In this document: piece by piece, positions 34,011 to 47,100 of the stretch
Numbering within the stretch: position 1 is the stretch's first letter
How the letters are laid out: each line of letters starts with the position of its first letter
Assembly (NCBI RefSeq): GCF_002994745.2
Contig: NC_037090.1
Span: 40,729,001-40,793,000, forward strand
Reading direction: 5' to 3'
Length of the DNA stretch: 64,000 nt
From: Rosa chinensis
Lineage: Eukaryota; Streptophyta; Magnoliopsida; Rosales; Rosaceae
Program-made: the position numbers and the translations under genes
The notes under the pieces: generated by a model
Told to the model about the DNA's origin: nothing
The model's database searches: none
Seen by the model: the letters and a program-made list of their open reading frames with translations, nothing else

Positions 34011-36509
34011 TGTGAGCCCCAGAAAAATTTGTCGAGTTAAGTTGAGATCGTTGGGAAATTAATTTACGAGCTCGGTAATGATTAAAGTGGTTGAGAATAC
34101 TTTTGGAAATTTTCACAAGGTGTAATCCTTAATTTAAGAATTGGATAATAAAGTACACGACACGAAGAGTTCGTAGGAATTTTTGGGGAATTTTTCTGAC
34201 ACCTGAGCTATATGTTATGATTTTCCAAAGTTTTGGACTAAAGAAATTATTAAAGGAAAATAGAAAATCACGTGGAGCGATCTGAGCCATCCAATCCTCC
34301 ACTGCTAAATCCCAGCCCTTGAAACCAATTAAGCTTTGGGTATAAATAGCCCTTGATCAGATCAAGGCTCTAGATCACTCTAGAAGCAACCTGAAGCCAC
34401 GACCAGTGAATGGGGAGACCGCGACCCGACCGGCGCTCCACCGTCAGGCCACCTCCGGCTAGCGTATGACCACCGATCTCTTCCTCCCGTAGTCGCCTTC
34501 ACATTTCCGGTCACTGTTCGATCAATTGTCGGCTGTGGAGGGAGAATCGATGGTGAGAACATTGAAACTTTTCCGCACGGGTTCAGTGAATTCCGGCGAC
34601 TCCAGCCACCGTTTGGGCTGCATGTGGTATGGAAATCGATCCTCTCGTCATCCTTTACATGTCTGTATGATTAGTTTTCGAATTCGATTAGGTTTTAATG
34701 ATTTCTGTTTCTGGGTTGGTTTCAGCTTCGCCGTGTTCTTCAACTCCGGCGACTTCTCCGGCCTTTCTAGGCTTTGTTTCTTGCTGGACTGCACACATAG
34801 GCCAACAATTGAGAAGCTTATTCAGCTGCTGGTGTGAGAATCACCAATTCATCATTATCCTGGTCTCAGCAAAGAATTCTGGGAAGCAAGGAATTCTCGA
34901 AGGTAGATTTCGACTCTTGAATCAAGTTTTGTTCTGGTGTTAGTGATCGATAGTTATGGAATTGAGTTGGATATGGTTTGATTGTAACGGAAAGCTATCT
35001 GGTTACCGATTCTGTTAAGTTGTTGAATTATGGTGTTAAGAGTTTATGTTTGGATTAGGAAGTAAGTCGGAGCTGTGATGAATCTGTTAATGGTGTTGAA
35101 ATTGTGGATTTTGATATACTTTGAATGATTGCAATGATTTTGGTTGTGGACATTGAAAAGGGTCAAGTTATGGGAGTGGGTGCACTTAGTATTTTGGGGG
35201 ACACCTCATTAGAAAATGGAATTATATTGGGTGACCTTAATAAATTCGGGTGCACCTAATATAATTGGTCGATATCATAAAATTCAAGTAAGATGTTCGA
35301 TAATTGGGATAATTATCGAACTCGTCGTGATTGGTTGAACTTGGTCAAACATTGGTCAAAGTTAGTTAATCCTGGTCAAACTAGGAAAAGTTGGTTGGGC
35401 TATTGATTAATCGTTGAGATTTCAAATATTGGTTCAAGGAGATATTAACGATTGAAATGTCAAAACTTAGGACTCCCGTTACCCGAGGAACGGAAGAAAC
35501 GCGACTCTCGGAGTATGTGAGGAAAAGTGTTGGAATCCAGGTAGGGGATTTGGGACTCTCTTCGATGTGTGATTTTATTTTACTAAGTTGTCTTAATATG
35601 ATGCATGTTGAGTTGTGTAGCTTGGTCAGGTTAAACCCTAAACCATATGAGAAATGGGATGGCTTGAGAGCGAAAGGTAGCACTGCCTTCCTTGGGTTCG
35701 ATCCCCAAAACCTCCGGAGGGTTAGTTACGTCGGTCGTCCGGGTATTCCGATCATAATGACGGACTCGGTATGTGTGTGTAACTAGGTAGTGAACGCTCT
35801 CGCTACGCTTACCTGGTTTACAAACTAATTGACGTAAGGTCGTGTAGTGGGTCTAAGGGACCAGCCATCAGGTAATATTTAATGCGCGTATTTATTTGAG
35901 TAACAAGCATCGATTTTTGAGTCAGAAAATATTTTAAAAAGTTTGTCGTTCTTTGAAATATTGGTTTAAGCATGTTTTCATACTGGCTAGCCAAAAAGTT
36001 TATTTACTAGTCGGTTTCCAAATTTAGTTGGGGTAGAGTCCCTATGAGCGGCAAGGACGAAATCTCACCCCCTACAATAGTGTGGATGCAGGTACTGTGC
36101 ACTGGTGATGGGATAGTGGCGGACGGAGCTGGGTGTGCAGACGCAGGTTCGATAAACCTCGTATGGAATTCAGGTTCTGGTCCATTTCAATTTATGTTCC
36201 TCGAACTTTGATTTTCAGGAACTTGTTGGTAGTTGGTCTTGCGTCAAACTTTGCTAAACCCTATTTCTTGAAGTTAGTTAATTCCTTGAGTGATTACTCA
36301 TATCAGGTTCTGGACAAACAAACTGATTTAGTGACTTAAAGAATTTCACCTCAAAATTAGTTTTAAGCTCCGCTGTGCGTTTATGAATGTATATTAAGCA
36401 AAATGCCTAGCGGTTCTCTAGGATGTAAATCGAGCGTTCGGTTTATATTTTAGAGACTTGTGACACTGTAATGTGCTTAAGCTGGTGAGGTGCAGCTTGG
36501 GGAGTTATA
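34011..36509 (+). mobile_element. diverged solo-LTR-like element D, TSD AAAAT
   Basis: It starts TGTGAGCCCCAGAAAAATT and ends in CTTGGGGAGTTATA. Flanking 5-mers AAAAT lie at 34006-34010 and 36510-36514. The ends look like decayed versions of TGTGATGCCCCGG and GGGGCGTGACA. Length is 2499 bp. A TATAAATA box is at 34341-34348, followed by a GC-rich leader-like part (34390-34620). Internal blocks do not match elements A-C closely, so it is a related family rather than the same one. No coding region. The right boundary is less certain than in A-C because the end is degenerate. Confidence 0.6.
34341..34348 (+). promoter_or_regulatory. LTR TATA box
   Basis: TATAAATA 330 bp inside element D, immediately before the GC-rich leader-like part, as in the other solo LTRs. 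Confidence 0.45.
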
Positions 36510-36514
36510 AAAAT

Positions 36515-36986
36515 GAGCCTTAAGGGTGGGTAAGGGCTTACATATTGAAGCCCTGGCCAGCTATAAGTATCGTTGACTTTGACTAGCATAAGCCGTAAAT
36601 TTTAGGGTAGCGCAGGCCCTAATCCAGTCATGATGACCCCTAATCAAGCAAAACTCAACCAGTGCCACCACACCTTGCTCTGGCCGCACAACCATTAGCG
36701 CTCCTAACTACCACCACTTTGCTCCGACTACTAATATAACACTACCGGCCAAAACTGCATAGGATGAGGAATTAATGTTTTAAAATACATAATGTCACCC
36801 AGATCGACAAGGTAATTGAGAATCTTTGCACTTGATATCAAAATCCACAACAATCAGGAATGATTGTAATTGCAGCACACTAACAACTCTGATTTGATTC
36901 ACGCACAATCGAATCCACCATTTGGAGTAACTCAAAATTCTCCAAGAGAGCCAATCATCACTCTTATTTTTAAAAATGATAAATAA
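36515..36986. other. unassigned sequence between elements
   Basis: A short CCACCA-rich part lies at about 36657-36725. The rest is AT-rich. Nothing else can be supported. The five bases TATAG at 36987-36991 are the left TSD of the copia element. Confidence 0.4.
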
Positions 36987-36991
36987 TATAG

Positions 36992-37227
36992 TATTTAAGG
37001 AAAATTGAATTGGGTGAGAATTGAGTCGTGCTTTCATTGATAATAGGGGTCTCTTTATATAGAGGATTACAAGATATAGAATCAGAGTTGTACAAGGAAA
37101 GATAATCGTACAATTAATCGGATATCGTTGAATATCTCTGAGAATATCTCTAATTCATAACCCTATTACAACTAGGTCAAGTAATCTAGAGTTTGGGCCA
37201 GACACATATTCTGGATTTACTTGAACA
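36992..37227 (-). repeat. copia 3' LTR
   Basis: On the minus strand it runs TGTTCAAGTAAATCC ... TTCCTTAAATA. The terminal CA is mutated to TA. It aligns end to end with 43308-43547. Confidence 0.9.
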
Positions 37228-37237
37228 CTCCCCCTTG
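37228..37237 (-). other. copia polypurine tract
   Basis: CAAGGGGGAG on the minus strand abuts the 3' LTR. It primes plus-strand DNA synthesis in this element class. Confidence 0.8.
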
Positions 37238-39001
37238 TGTCGCCCAAATGTGGTGCTCCTCTCGTTGCCTCATTAAAAATCTTGCCGAGTAACAAAAACC
37301 ATATAGGACAAAAATAACCTCGGTCGAAGGGGAAAAAGAGCACAACACACCCTTCACGTTTCAAGACCATACATGTAGACATCTCCCCCTGATGTCTGCA
37401 TCTTCCCCAAATGATTACGGTCATGGGAGTTAGAATAACTTCCGCAAACGATGATACCAATATGTTACTCGAAAGTGGAATTTAGGCAATGACTTAGTGA
37501 GCAAGCCTGCCACACTGTCCTCAAATTGAACCTAGTTCACTTTGATCTTGAGGAGAGTCTATTGTTGCTGATTAACCTTGGTGTTGTCGCTTTTGATGTA
37601 GACTTGCTTTATTTGTTCAAAACAAGCAGCATTATCCTAAATGCTCATAGGCTCATCTGTGGTAGACTTCAAACCACAATTTTTCGAACATGCGTAATTA
37701 TGGATCCAATCCATATACATTCACGAACCACTTCGTGAAGAGCAATAATCTCTACATTGTTCAAAGATATAGCGACTAGGGTCTGTTCTGTAGACCTTCA
37801 AGATATCACAATCTTTACCAATGGTGAACACTTAACCAGTTTGTGAATGACCTTTGTGTCAGTCAGAAAGATACCCAATATCAACAAAACCTTCCAAAAC
37901 ACATGTCGTTCTAGGATGGGGATAAAGGACGCATGCCAGTGTTGGTGGCGTTCTTGGTGTGTGATGGGTCCGAATCCATCATCTCTCAGTAGGGATAAAA
38001 CATGCCCTTATCAGTCATACATCTCTAGTATCGAAATATATCTTTTACACCAATCCAATGGCGTCACGTTGGTGCAAAGCTATATCTAGCTAACAAGTTC
38101 ACTACAAATGAGATGTTCGGTCTTGTGCATTGAGCTAAGTATAATAATGTGCCTATTATTCTTAAGTAAGACACTCCTGCCTCTAGCACATCTTCATCAT
38201 CATCCTTTAGACGAAGAGGATCCTTTTCAGGATCAAGACTACGGATAATCATGGGGGTGCTTGAAGGCTTGACCTTGTCAAAATGCCTAAGCATCTATCA
38301 ACACGATGCTCAAGTTCCAAACCGAGACATAATCATGTTCTCCCAAAATCCTTCATCTCAAACTCGGATTTCAAGTGTTTAGCGGTTTTCCTTAACTCTT
38401 TAAGGGCTTCCAATGAAGATCATGTCCAACATGAACCATGATAGAATCCGAAAATTGTTATGGAAACGTGCGGGCATATCCTTTCCCAATCAAGTAGTCA
38501 CTTTATAAGTGTTTCAACCTTATTGTAAACGCGCTCCGTGGTCTAGAGCCTCTTGACTTGGGTAAATGAAGTTCACCACGAACCTTCATGTATATTCTGT
38601 ATCTAGATCCCCATAGAGATACGTAGTGACCACATGGGTAAGCTGTATGTTCAGTTATTCAGAAACTACCAAACTGACAGGGTAGTGGAGTGCAATGACA
38701 TCCATTACGAGAGAATATGTCTCATCGTAGTCGATTCCAGGGCGTTTTGTGAGAAGCCTTGCGCCATAAAGCGAGATTGCCATCTCTTTTTCTCATCACG
38801 CTTTCTAACGAAGACCCATTAGTCAATAGGTTTTATGTTAGGAAGTGTTGGCATCACTGGCTCTAAAACCTTCCTCTTCGTTAGAGAATCCATCTTAACC
38901 TGGATTGCATCTTTCCATTTAGGCCAAATTTCTCTACGTTGGCATTCATTCATCAACGGAGTGTGGTTTGATGGCATCGGGCTTAACAAACTCATGCGCA
39001 A
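37238..39001 (-). pseudogene. copia reverse transcriptase and RNase H remnant
   Basis: Recognisable minus-strand pieces include WPKWKDAIQVKMDSLTKRKV near 38930 (start of the RT domain) and YLRIIGTLLYLAQCTRP near 38150. RNase H follows, with DNAACFEQIKQVYIK near 37610 and VAGLLTKSLPKFHF near 37490. The catalytic YxDD region is not readable in an open frame. Frame shifts and stops separate every block. The domain order fits copia. Confidence 0.8.
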
Positions 39002-39399
39002 CTACACCATCAATTATGATGGAGTTTCTATCCCACGTCTCATGTACACTAGTGTAATTTTCAAAGAGCTCTATATTCTCAGGAATAGGTTCTGACGTTG
39101 AGGAGTCCCCCAACGATAACCTAATCCAGAAGATTCTCATGAGACGGATCTTGAGCGTCAGTGATCCAAGGATTGGGTTGTGCCAAAGTATCCTTCGAAA
39201 CCATGGGCCTCCCATGCATCCTAGCTGAGGCCATGGCCTGTAACGCCAGAGTGCCACTCTCTTTGGCATTGGCGCCATGCCTACCTTCATGTGGGGTGGC
39301 GTCCTCTCGTAAGGACGTCCTTCCTTGCAGGCAAATTTGCAGCAGATGTGTGATCTTGCCACTTTAACAGGGATCGAGATGAGACATACTAGGGACAGG

Positions 39400-40470
39400 C
39401 TACGACAATTCCTGTCGTTCCTGCTGAACATTGGTGTTCTTATCTCCCCCTAACGACCGGAAGACTGTCTCATCAAAGTGACATCCGCAAATAGCAGCAA
39501 AGAGATCGCCTAGCAAGGGCATTAAGTGGCGGAAGATTGTTGGAATCTCAAATCCAACATAGTTGCCTATTCGTCTGTAAGGACCCATCATAGAGTGCTA
39601 TGGCAGTGCAATTGGCACATAAATGGCACACTCAAAGATGCGTAAGTTAGATACTTGTACCCAGCCACTAGCTGTAACGCAGAGGTAGATTGAGTGGAGG
39701 TGGGTGGTAAACGAATTAGCATAGCTGCATGCGATATGCATCACCCCAAGTGGATATAAGGAGATTGGTGCACATTACCAATATCCGGGCTACCATCGTA
39801 GTCGTTTCCATGAGACCATTTAGGTGTGTACATGGGAATATGATGTCCAACATCAGTCCCATTGCAATAACCATCGAAAGTCTTTGCTGTAAACTCTCTA
39901 GCATTGTCAAGTCTAATTGATGGAATAGGATGATCAGGGGAGTGAGCCCGTTGTCATATGCTATGTGCTAGGAGTGTAGCATAAACAGCATTTACAGGTG
40001 GATAATGGTACAACACGTGACTAGCATTGTTAGGTGTCAACCAACATTTGAGATATTTAAACGTCCACAGATTCTCTACGGACTCTATGTAAGAATAGAA
40101 TGAGTATTTTCATATCCTTTGCATAGGACGGTCTCAGTCCTAAATTCCCTAAGGAACAGGGTTTGTAAACGAGAGAGTGGCTTTAGAAGCAACTAATGAG
40201 GATTTTGGTTTGGCCTGAGCGTCTGAAACGCTATTTGAAGCAAAGTCAGTGATTGCCGCATCACCTAGGGCACCATCACCATGATGGACACCATCCATGG
40301 TATCATGGATAGGGACTGTGTCAGCTCTAGGCTGGTGGTGGATGGCGACAGTGCTAGAGGCAGCAGCGGCGGTCACACTTAGTCCAGGAATCAACTTTTG
40401 ATTCATGCTTCGTTTCGCTCTAGAGAAAGGATGTCCATGTGAAGTCTTTAGTAGACGGATCATCACATCA
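39400..40470 (-). pseudogene. copia integrase remnant
   Basis: Near 39905-39770 the minus strand, read across several frames, gives the copia integrase pattern around DNAR-E/F-TAKTFDGYCNGT and later HTHLNG. A more open 105-codon piece at 40466-40149 (ending in TNPVP) is likely part of the variable region between integrase and reverse transcriptase. No intact integrase fold is present. Confidence 0.6.
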
Positions 40471-41226
40471 TGACTAAGATGACTATCCTATCGTGACAAA
40501 GCCAATATGTGTCTAAATCCAAGAGATCTTTTCTCATAACTTTATTGGATTTAATAGCTCGAATAGTGACATAGAGTCCACTAGAGAGACACATAAACTT
40601 CTCTAAGATGCGCCTTTATTCGCAATCATTAGAGGTATTGCAAAGGAACTCATTTTCGTTCTTTACATGTGTTTTCGCATGGAATCCGTTGACTATTCAT
40701 AGGTGCGATTTGCCCTAGGAGCGTAGAGAGTTTTGTGACAGTAATCAAGGTGCCATTTGCCAAGTGGAACTTGGGCTATTCCATGTCCCTGAATTAATAC
40801 TGATGGCCCAACCATCGTAGTCACAAAGTAATATACTCAGAATCAAAATGGAGTCATAATGAAAAGAACTCGAAATTTTATTCATAAGCCAACAGAGTAC
40901 ATCATTGTCTCTTAACCATTAGGAGAATCTAATCCAAATGCTAGCTAATGCAAAACAAAGGTAGTCATTTGACTTCTTTCGGTAACTCCAAAATAAATAT
41001 GACCAGATGAGTAGAGAGATGTCGGTGGAGCAAAGCTCGCTTAAATACCACTTATCTCAAAACCTTCCTAGACATCATACTCATTTTGGATGAGCCTATG
41101 TGAAGAAAAACTAAACCATTGGCATTTACTACAAAGTATATGGCAATTGCCTATTACATTTCTTGGAAAAATAAAGACTTAAACAAAATTGGCGTTCTAT
41201 GTTCTGTTGATCCCAGCCAGATTTGT

Positions 41227-42301
41227 AGTCTTCAACCCTTCACTCTAGATCATCTTCTTGATCTTCTTGTTCCACATAGTGAGCTTCTCTTGCTTCATAA
41301 TATGCTTTGTAGGCCGTGACAATTTCTTCACGAGCTCTACAAATGTGTGCCCAATGACCGGATACACCACATTGAGAACATACATCTCTTCGCTCAAACT
41401 CCATTGATTGAGGTGCTTTGAAAGCGTCATTTAGATGGCCCTTAGTGTTGGTGGCACCACCAACATGGCCAGAGGCGTCGCCTCCCTCTCTCTTTCCACG
41501 TTGACCTCTTCGGTTCCGTGTTCCCCTATTTTGGTGGTTACCTTCCCAAGTAGAGCGATTATATAGACCAGAACGTCCATAAGTATCCCTAAGATTAGGG
41601 TTTCGCTCTTGGCTCCCTCTATTAGGGGCGCGACTATAATTGGATTTCGGAATAAGCTCTGTTTCTACGGATCTCGATTATAGTTCTTCACAAGGATGTT
41701 GTCATGCTTTTCAGCGACAATTATAGCTCCAATAAGCTCATGAAACCTTATGATCCATCTTGCTGTAACATCGATTCGATAGTTCTTAGTAACCATCAAT
41801 GCAAAGACGGAGAAGGTAGAGAGAGACTTCTCAATCAACATCGCATCTGTGATCTCTTTACCACAGAAATCCATTAAGGATTTAATGTGAAGTGCTTCCG
41901 AGTTGTAGTCAAGAACTGACTTGAAATCACAGAAGCGGAGGCTATGCCATCTCACTTCTAGGTCAGGAAGCAGGGAGTCACGGACGTTGCCAAATCTTTC
42001 TTCGAGTGAGACCCACCCACAACCCTCTGTGGTCTTCTTCATTCATACACTCGTACTGGAGCGAATCATCCATATGACGAGTCATTAGGATGATGGCTTT
42101 CGCCTTATTTGCCTCTAAGGCTGCTCTATTTGTATCCAAAGCTTGAGCTTGCTCAACAGTTAGCACGTCCTGGCTAGGCTCGAGAATCATATCCAGGATT
42201 CCATCGGCCTTGAGATGCTGGCGAACATCACGAACCCACCTGTGATATCCAGAGCCAGTTGTTCCCAATGGAGCAAAGTCCAATTTGTTCAGGTTACTCA
42301 T
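41227..42301 (-). pseudogene. gag: copia gag with zinc knuckle, frame-shifted
   Basis: The frame begins MSNLNKLDFAPLGTTGSGY near 42301 and continues through HLKADGILDMIL, the UBN2-type copia capsid pattern. A frame shift near 42020 moves it to the run beginning near 42042 (RFGNVRDSLLPDLEVRWHSL). Further shifts follow. The nucleocapsid knuckle CSQCGVSGHWAHIC (C-x2-C-x4-H-x4-C) is readable near 41375-41334, followed by an acidic end and a stop near 41230. Confidence 0.8.
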
Positions 42302-43307
42302 CCTGAAAGAGAACAAGAAAAATGGTTAGTTTCGGAGCGAAAAAGCTACCACGAAAACATATAAAATTCCTGAGCGTAATCGCTTCCAACAAATTCAATT
42401 CCAAGAGGTATTGGATTAGATCAAAATAATGATGTAAGTGGTCAATCATAAATTCTCTACAAACTCTAAGTTTGGAGATCTCAACAAGTTCCAAGCTTGG
42501 AGTGAGCACGAACCCCAACTATTCGGCTTAATTAGGTCTCCCCTATCTTGAAGAAAGGGGGGTAGAAGAAGGGAGTTTGCAAGTCCCCGAGAAAAAGAAG
42601 AGAAAAGAAATAAAAACTTCAAAAATGGGAACTGTTAGTAAAAAAATACCTCGAAATAGGTTGCCGAAAAATTTGACAGAAAAAAGTCACCTAAAAATGG
42701 CCGAAAAAGTAACCGGAGGTGACGTGGCACTACATAGCTGACGTGGCAGGGCTCGCTGATGTGGCGGAGCTGTTGCTGACGCGACGACGCTGACATGGAT
42801 GAGGCTTCTGGGCTTGGTGGGCTTCTCTTCTGCTTCTGGGCCGAGTTCTTCTGGGCTGTTGACTTCTTCTGGGCCGAACACGCACGTGGGCCGCTAGGCC
42901 TTGGGCTGCCTTCTCCATTACCCTTTCTTTTTTTTCTTCTCCTCTTTTCTGCAGGTTTTCCTGCAGTAGGGTTTAGCTTCTGGGTCAGTATTTTCTAGAC
43001 CAGTTTTTGGGCTATTTCTTCTAGTTCCTGAATCCCTGGTTTAAGTAGCTTCTGTTGGCAAAATTTGGTAGAAATTAGAGGTCTGGAAGGTGGTGAACCG
43101 GTGGAGTATTTGCTGCAGGTGGTTTGAAGCTTCAGGTGGCCGGTTTGGTAGGTTTCCGGGCGGTTCTGGACTCCTGGTGTGGAGGGCTTCAAGGTGTGAG
43201 GTGGAGGCAAAAAATGATTCAACGTCTTGTATTCAAATTTAGGGTTTTTGCTTCTTGAATCAGGGTTTGGCTATTTGTTTCAGGGTTAGGGCTTCATGCT
43301 GATAACA

Positions 43308-43547
43308 TGTTTAAGGAAAACTGAATTGGGTGATAATTGAGTCGTGCTTTCATTGATAATAGAGGCCTCTTTATATAGAGGATTACAAGACATAGAATCA
43401 GAGTTGTACAAGAAAAGATAGTCGTACAATTAATCGGATATCAATGAATATCTCCGAGAATATCTCTAATATATTTATAACGCTATTACAACTAGATCAA
43501 GTAACCTAGAGTTTGGGGCAGACACATATTCTGGATTTACTTGAACA
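43308..43547 (-). repeat. copia 5' LTR
   Basis: On the minus strand it runs TGTTCAAGTAAATCC ... CCTTAAACA, 240 bp. A CTCTATATAAAGAGG palindromic TATA box is at about 43369-43383. Directly after it on the minus strand comes TGTTATCAGCATGAAGC, an initiator-methionine-type primer site (43307-43291) with mismatches. Confidence 0.9.
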
Positions 43548-43552
43548 TATAG

Positions 43553-44163
43553 ACATACAAAACTATACACATATAAGATGTTATCCATATTAAAAAAAAA
43601 TCTCTCGTATCATACTGTAACCTACATGTAGAGGGAGTATTTAGATAGAATATTTTGGCCAACGAAGTTTAGGGATCATTAGCCTTATTTGCACTGCCAA
43701 AAAGACCCCTAATCAAGTGTTGAAACTGATTTGGTGTTGTTTATTATTGAGAAGAAAAAAGAGATTGACATGATTCACAGGTATTGTGATATAAGAGGGA
43801 CATCAATAAACAAAAAAGAAATGAAGCTCGACACGAAAGTCAAAACTTCAAGCTAGAAAAGCGATGAAAAATAACTCTCACGAAGTTAAAGAATGAGTAT
43901 AGGGCACTCTCAAATAGTCAATATGGGCTAGAGGAAACAGGATGGAGGTAAGTATTATGGTGATTACTAAAAATATGGCCTAGACAATTAATATTGTAGA
44001 CAGAGAAGAGGTTGAGAAGACATATTTTTGTAAGGTTTTTTTTTTTTTTGGGTTATTATATTTTTTCTTAGCAAATGGCTCATTAGATAACTGAAACTCT
44101 GGAAGAAACATTCCCAAACTTAATATTGTTCAAATGCAGACTTGACCATAATACTATTTATCA
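43553..44163. other. unassigned sequence
   Basis: AT-rich, with a T run near 44038-44049. No gene or boundary is supported. Confidence 0.4.
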
Positions 44164-47100
44164 TTAACTAGAGGGCTTGGTGAGTACTGGAACGTGCTCA
44201 ATTTCTTGATGACTAGTTGAATATGGATGAACTCCTCATATGGACTCCCTTCTAATTTCATGGCCACTGGTTGCATCTTGAACCTATCACATAATGATAC
44301 AGTATGTATATTAGATTAACATCTAATTAATCCAATGTGCACAAGTATATGCAAATTCATAAAACACATGCACAATAAGGGAGCCTCATTACTTTGGAGA
44401 AGACATTGAGTAATAAAAATAATAATAAGAATTAGAATTCCTGTCATAGATTTTATATCAGAACCCTAACATACCAATTAAAACAAAATGCAACAGAGAA
44501 AGATCAAGGGCATAACTTTCCACTACATTTACAACCAAATATTGTCATTGACAACAATATAACGAAAAGAAGAGCCTTACCTGGAATCAAAACACAGTAG
44601 ATAGAGCTTGTGGTAAGAGGAAGACAAATGCCACAGATCGAACACAACGAGATTATAATGCAAAGAACCTGTAACCAAAAACAATAAAAAATAATTTAGG
44701 CAAAGTCATATGTATGGAAAAACCAAATTGGTTAAGTCTCTTCATCAAAATCAAAAACACCAAGATATGATGAAGAGTCATAACTAAGGTTTTTCTTTTA
44801 ACATGGCGGAATAATGTCCAGACAAGAAAAAAGATATGTTTTCGAACTTGGAATATACATACGTAGACAATCTTTAGATTGAGCACTTAATTAACTAGCT
44901 AGTTTGCCAATCTGGCAGGTAAGATATCTAACATAAGAGATTACAAAAGTACAATTGAGAAATATAAAAGGCATCATACATACAGCAGTTGTACTATAAG
45001 CAAGATAAACGCAGTTCAAATATAGTGACGTGAACTGACCTGAATGACAAAGAAGTCGAAAGCTCAACTAGGGCATATATTCTACCTTGTCAGGAGGCAT
45101 TAGAGACCAAAAAGCTGGAGACCAGTAACAATAATACATCAGTTGCATGAAAAAGAAATCTAAGAAAAGGCAAAACTTTTAAAGAGCTTATCTCAGTCAT
45201 CCTTATTCTTAAGGCAAGGTTTATTGGCAGTAAAAATTTTAAAAAAAATTATGATGGCCTACATCATCTTTTTCCAAGCAGTAGAGTAAGCTACCTAGAT
45301 ATCAGAGTCTAAAAAGACAGAGAAAAAAAATACATACAGTTTTCTTCAGAAGCTTCTTTCCAGAAATAATTTTTGCCTTGCAAATGTAGAAGCAACTACA
45401 AAGCTATAGGTACAACAATAATTAAGCCATGCCTATTAATCTAAAAGGAATTTGAGAAAAACGAACCAAACAAATTACCAGACCATCCTGCATAATGAAA
45501 TTAGCATAATTCAAATTACATTCAATTATCTATCATTTGGTTCTAATGCTCTGAGCACAATGTGATTGGTTTCTAGTAGCTCAGTTCCTATAAAAATATC
45601 ATGGCTCACCTCTTCCATATGTTGAGACACATCATGAACCGCATCTACATGACACAATCACATAGTCAGATGAATATAGGACACTAAAGTAAATAGTGTA
45701 GGGGAAACCAGAAATATACCTAAAATAACTTTAATTTCGAAGAATATGAAGACAATTCTCTAATCTTAAAAGGTTGGCTACGATTCTTAAATCTTCTAAG
45801 AGAAAACCCCCCTTTTCCTTGAATAGTTCTTTCTCATTTCTAATTAAAACTCAGAAGGAAAAAATAAAACAAAATTGTAGCTTCCAGTAATCACACATAT
45901 CTCATAATCTCATAATAAAAGAAATCCAACATATCCCGCGACATGTAGTGAGACAATAGCTTTACAGGGTGATGAGTGACAAACAATACTAACCTTGGAA
46001 TTCTTGCACAAGTTTATGAGGCACAAGCTATGGCATTCAGCTTCCCGCACCACGCAACAACACTGTGATTTTAAACAACAAGAGTATGAATTAAGCCAAC
46101 AGTATGTAACTGCAAACATCAAACTATGACAAAACCATGTATATCAGTACTAGATCCCAAATTTCGTTCAATGCAGTAGAACCATGTCAGATGATTAAGA
46201 ACTATAATTACTTCCATGCAATTTTCATTACGTCAACACTTTCATGACATAAGATGAGAAAATAATTAAGTACATTTTCTAAACTCTACAAAATAAAACA
46301 TTGTTCATTTAAAGAAGTCTATCTAATATCTAACCCGAAACTGACATGGAACATGGATAAAGTCAATTCAGAAAGACATACCCTTAAAGGCTTAGCTGAG
46401 GAAGTTGATCTATTTAAAGCACTGCTTCTTGCAGCAGCTAAGGTTGGCTGAGATTCACTTCCATCTGATGAAGGGAAAAGTGGAGTTTCTAGGGGAGTGA
46501 GAAGCCTAATGACAGAAAGTTGAAAAAAGAAGAAGTTAGAACTGAACTAAATGTATGAAAAAAGAACTTCATACAGAATTCTCCAATTTAATCCAAGCAT
46601 GAACTAAATGTATCAAATTCTTGTTCACTTGAGTATAGGTAAACATTTCAAGAAATGAAAACAACCAGAGTCTAGCACAGTAGCAGGCACATTTGAACTA
46701 ATCAGGCTAATACAAACCAATTAGACAAAGCATAACTGAACTAACATGAGACAAGTTTATATTGAGCAGGGAGACACTTCTTTCAGTCTATTTAATAAAG
46801 GATGCTTACATCATGGTTTGAGGTATCTCTCACAGTAATGTCCTCACCAAGGTGATTACCTACCTCTCACACGTCTTCACGAGAACATATCTATCTTTTC
46901 AGCGACTGACTTTTCTTCTTCTACTTCCCATCTCAAATGTTTCACAATTTTTTTGTAACCTTATGTACCACAAGTCTAATACTTGACAACATTACCACAG
47001 CTTGACAGAGATGTAAATAAGATTCTGAAATGCTGGCAATACAAAATGCACTCAGAGTCTATAAGTCTATTAAATCTATCTTCTTTCTTTTTCGGACATT

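Larger units (their letters stand above)
36992..43547 (-). mobile_element. Ty1/copia retrotransposon, full length but decayed, TSD TATAG
   Basis: Two LTRs (36992-37227 and 43308-43547) flank 6.1 kb of internal sequence. The target duplication TATAG is perfect (36987-36991 and 43548-43552). On the minus strand the order is 5' LTR, initiator-Met-type primer site, about 1 kb leader, gag with zinc knuckle, integrase remnants, reverse transcriptase, RNase H, polypurine tract, 3' LTR. Integrase before reverse transcriptase is the copia order. Most reading frames are shredded by frame shifts. The LTRs differ by roughly 16-18 substitutions and a small indel by eye, so the insertion is old. Confidence 0.9.

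Noticed and set aside
34526..34943. Open frames after the TATA box of element D
   Set aside because: They sit in the leader-like GC-rich part of a coding-free element and match nothing known.
36570..36625. TAGGGTAGCGCA as a possible LTR end for element D
   Set aside because: No matching TSD. The end at 36509 has AAAAT on both sides and a better resemblance to the family terminus.
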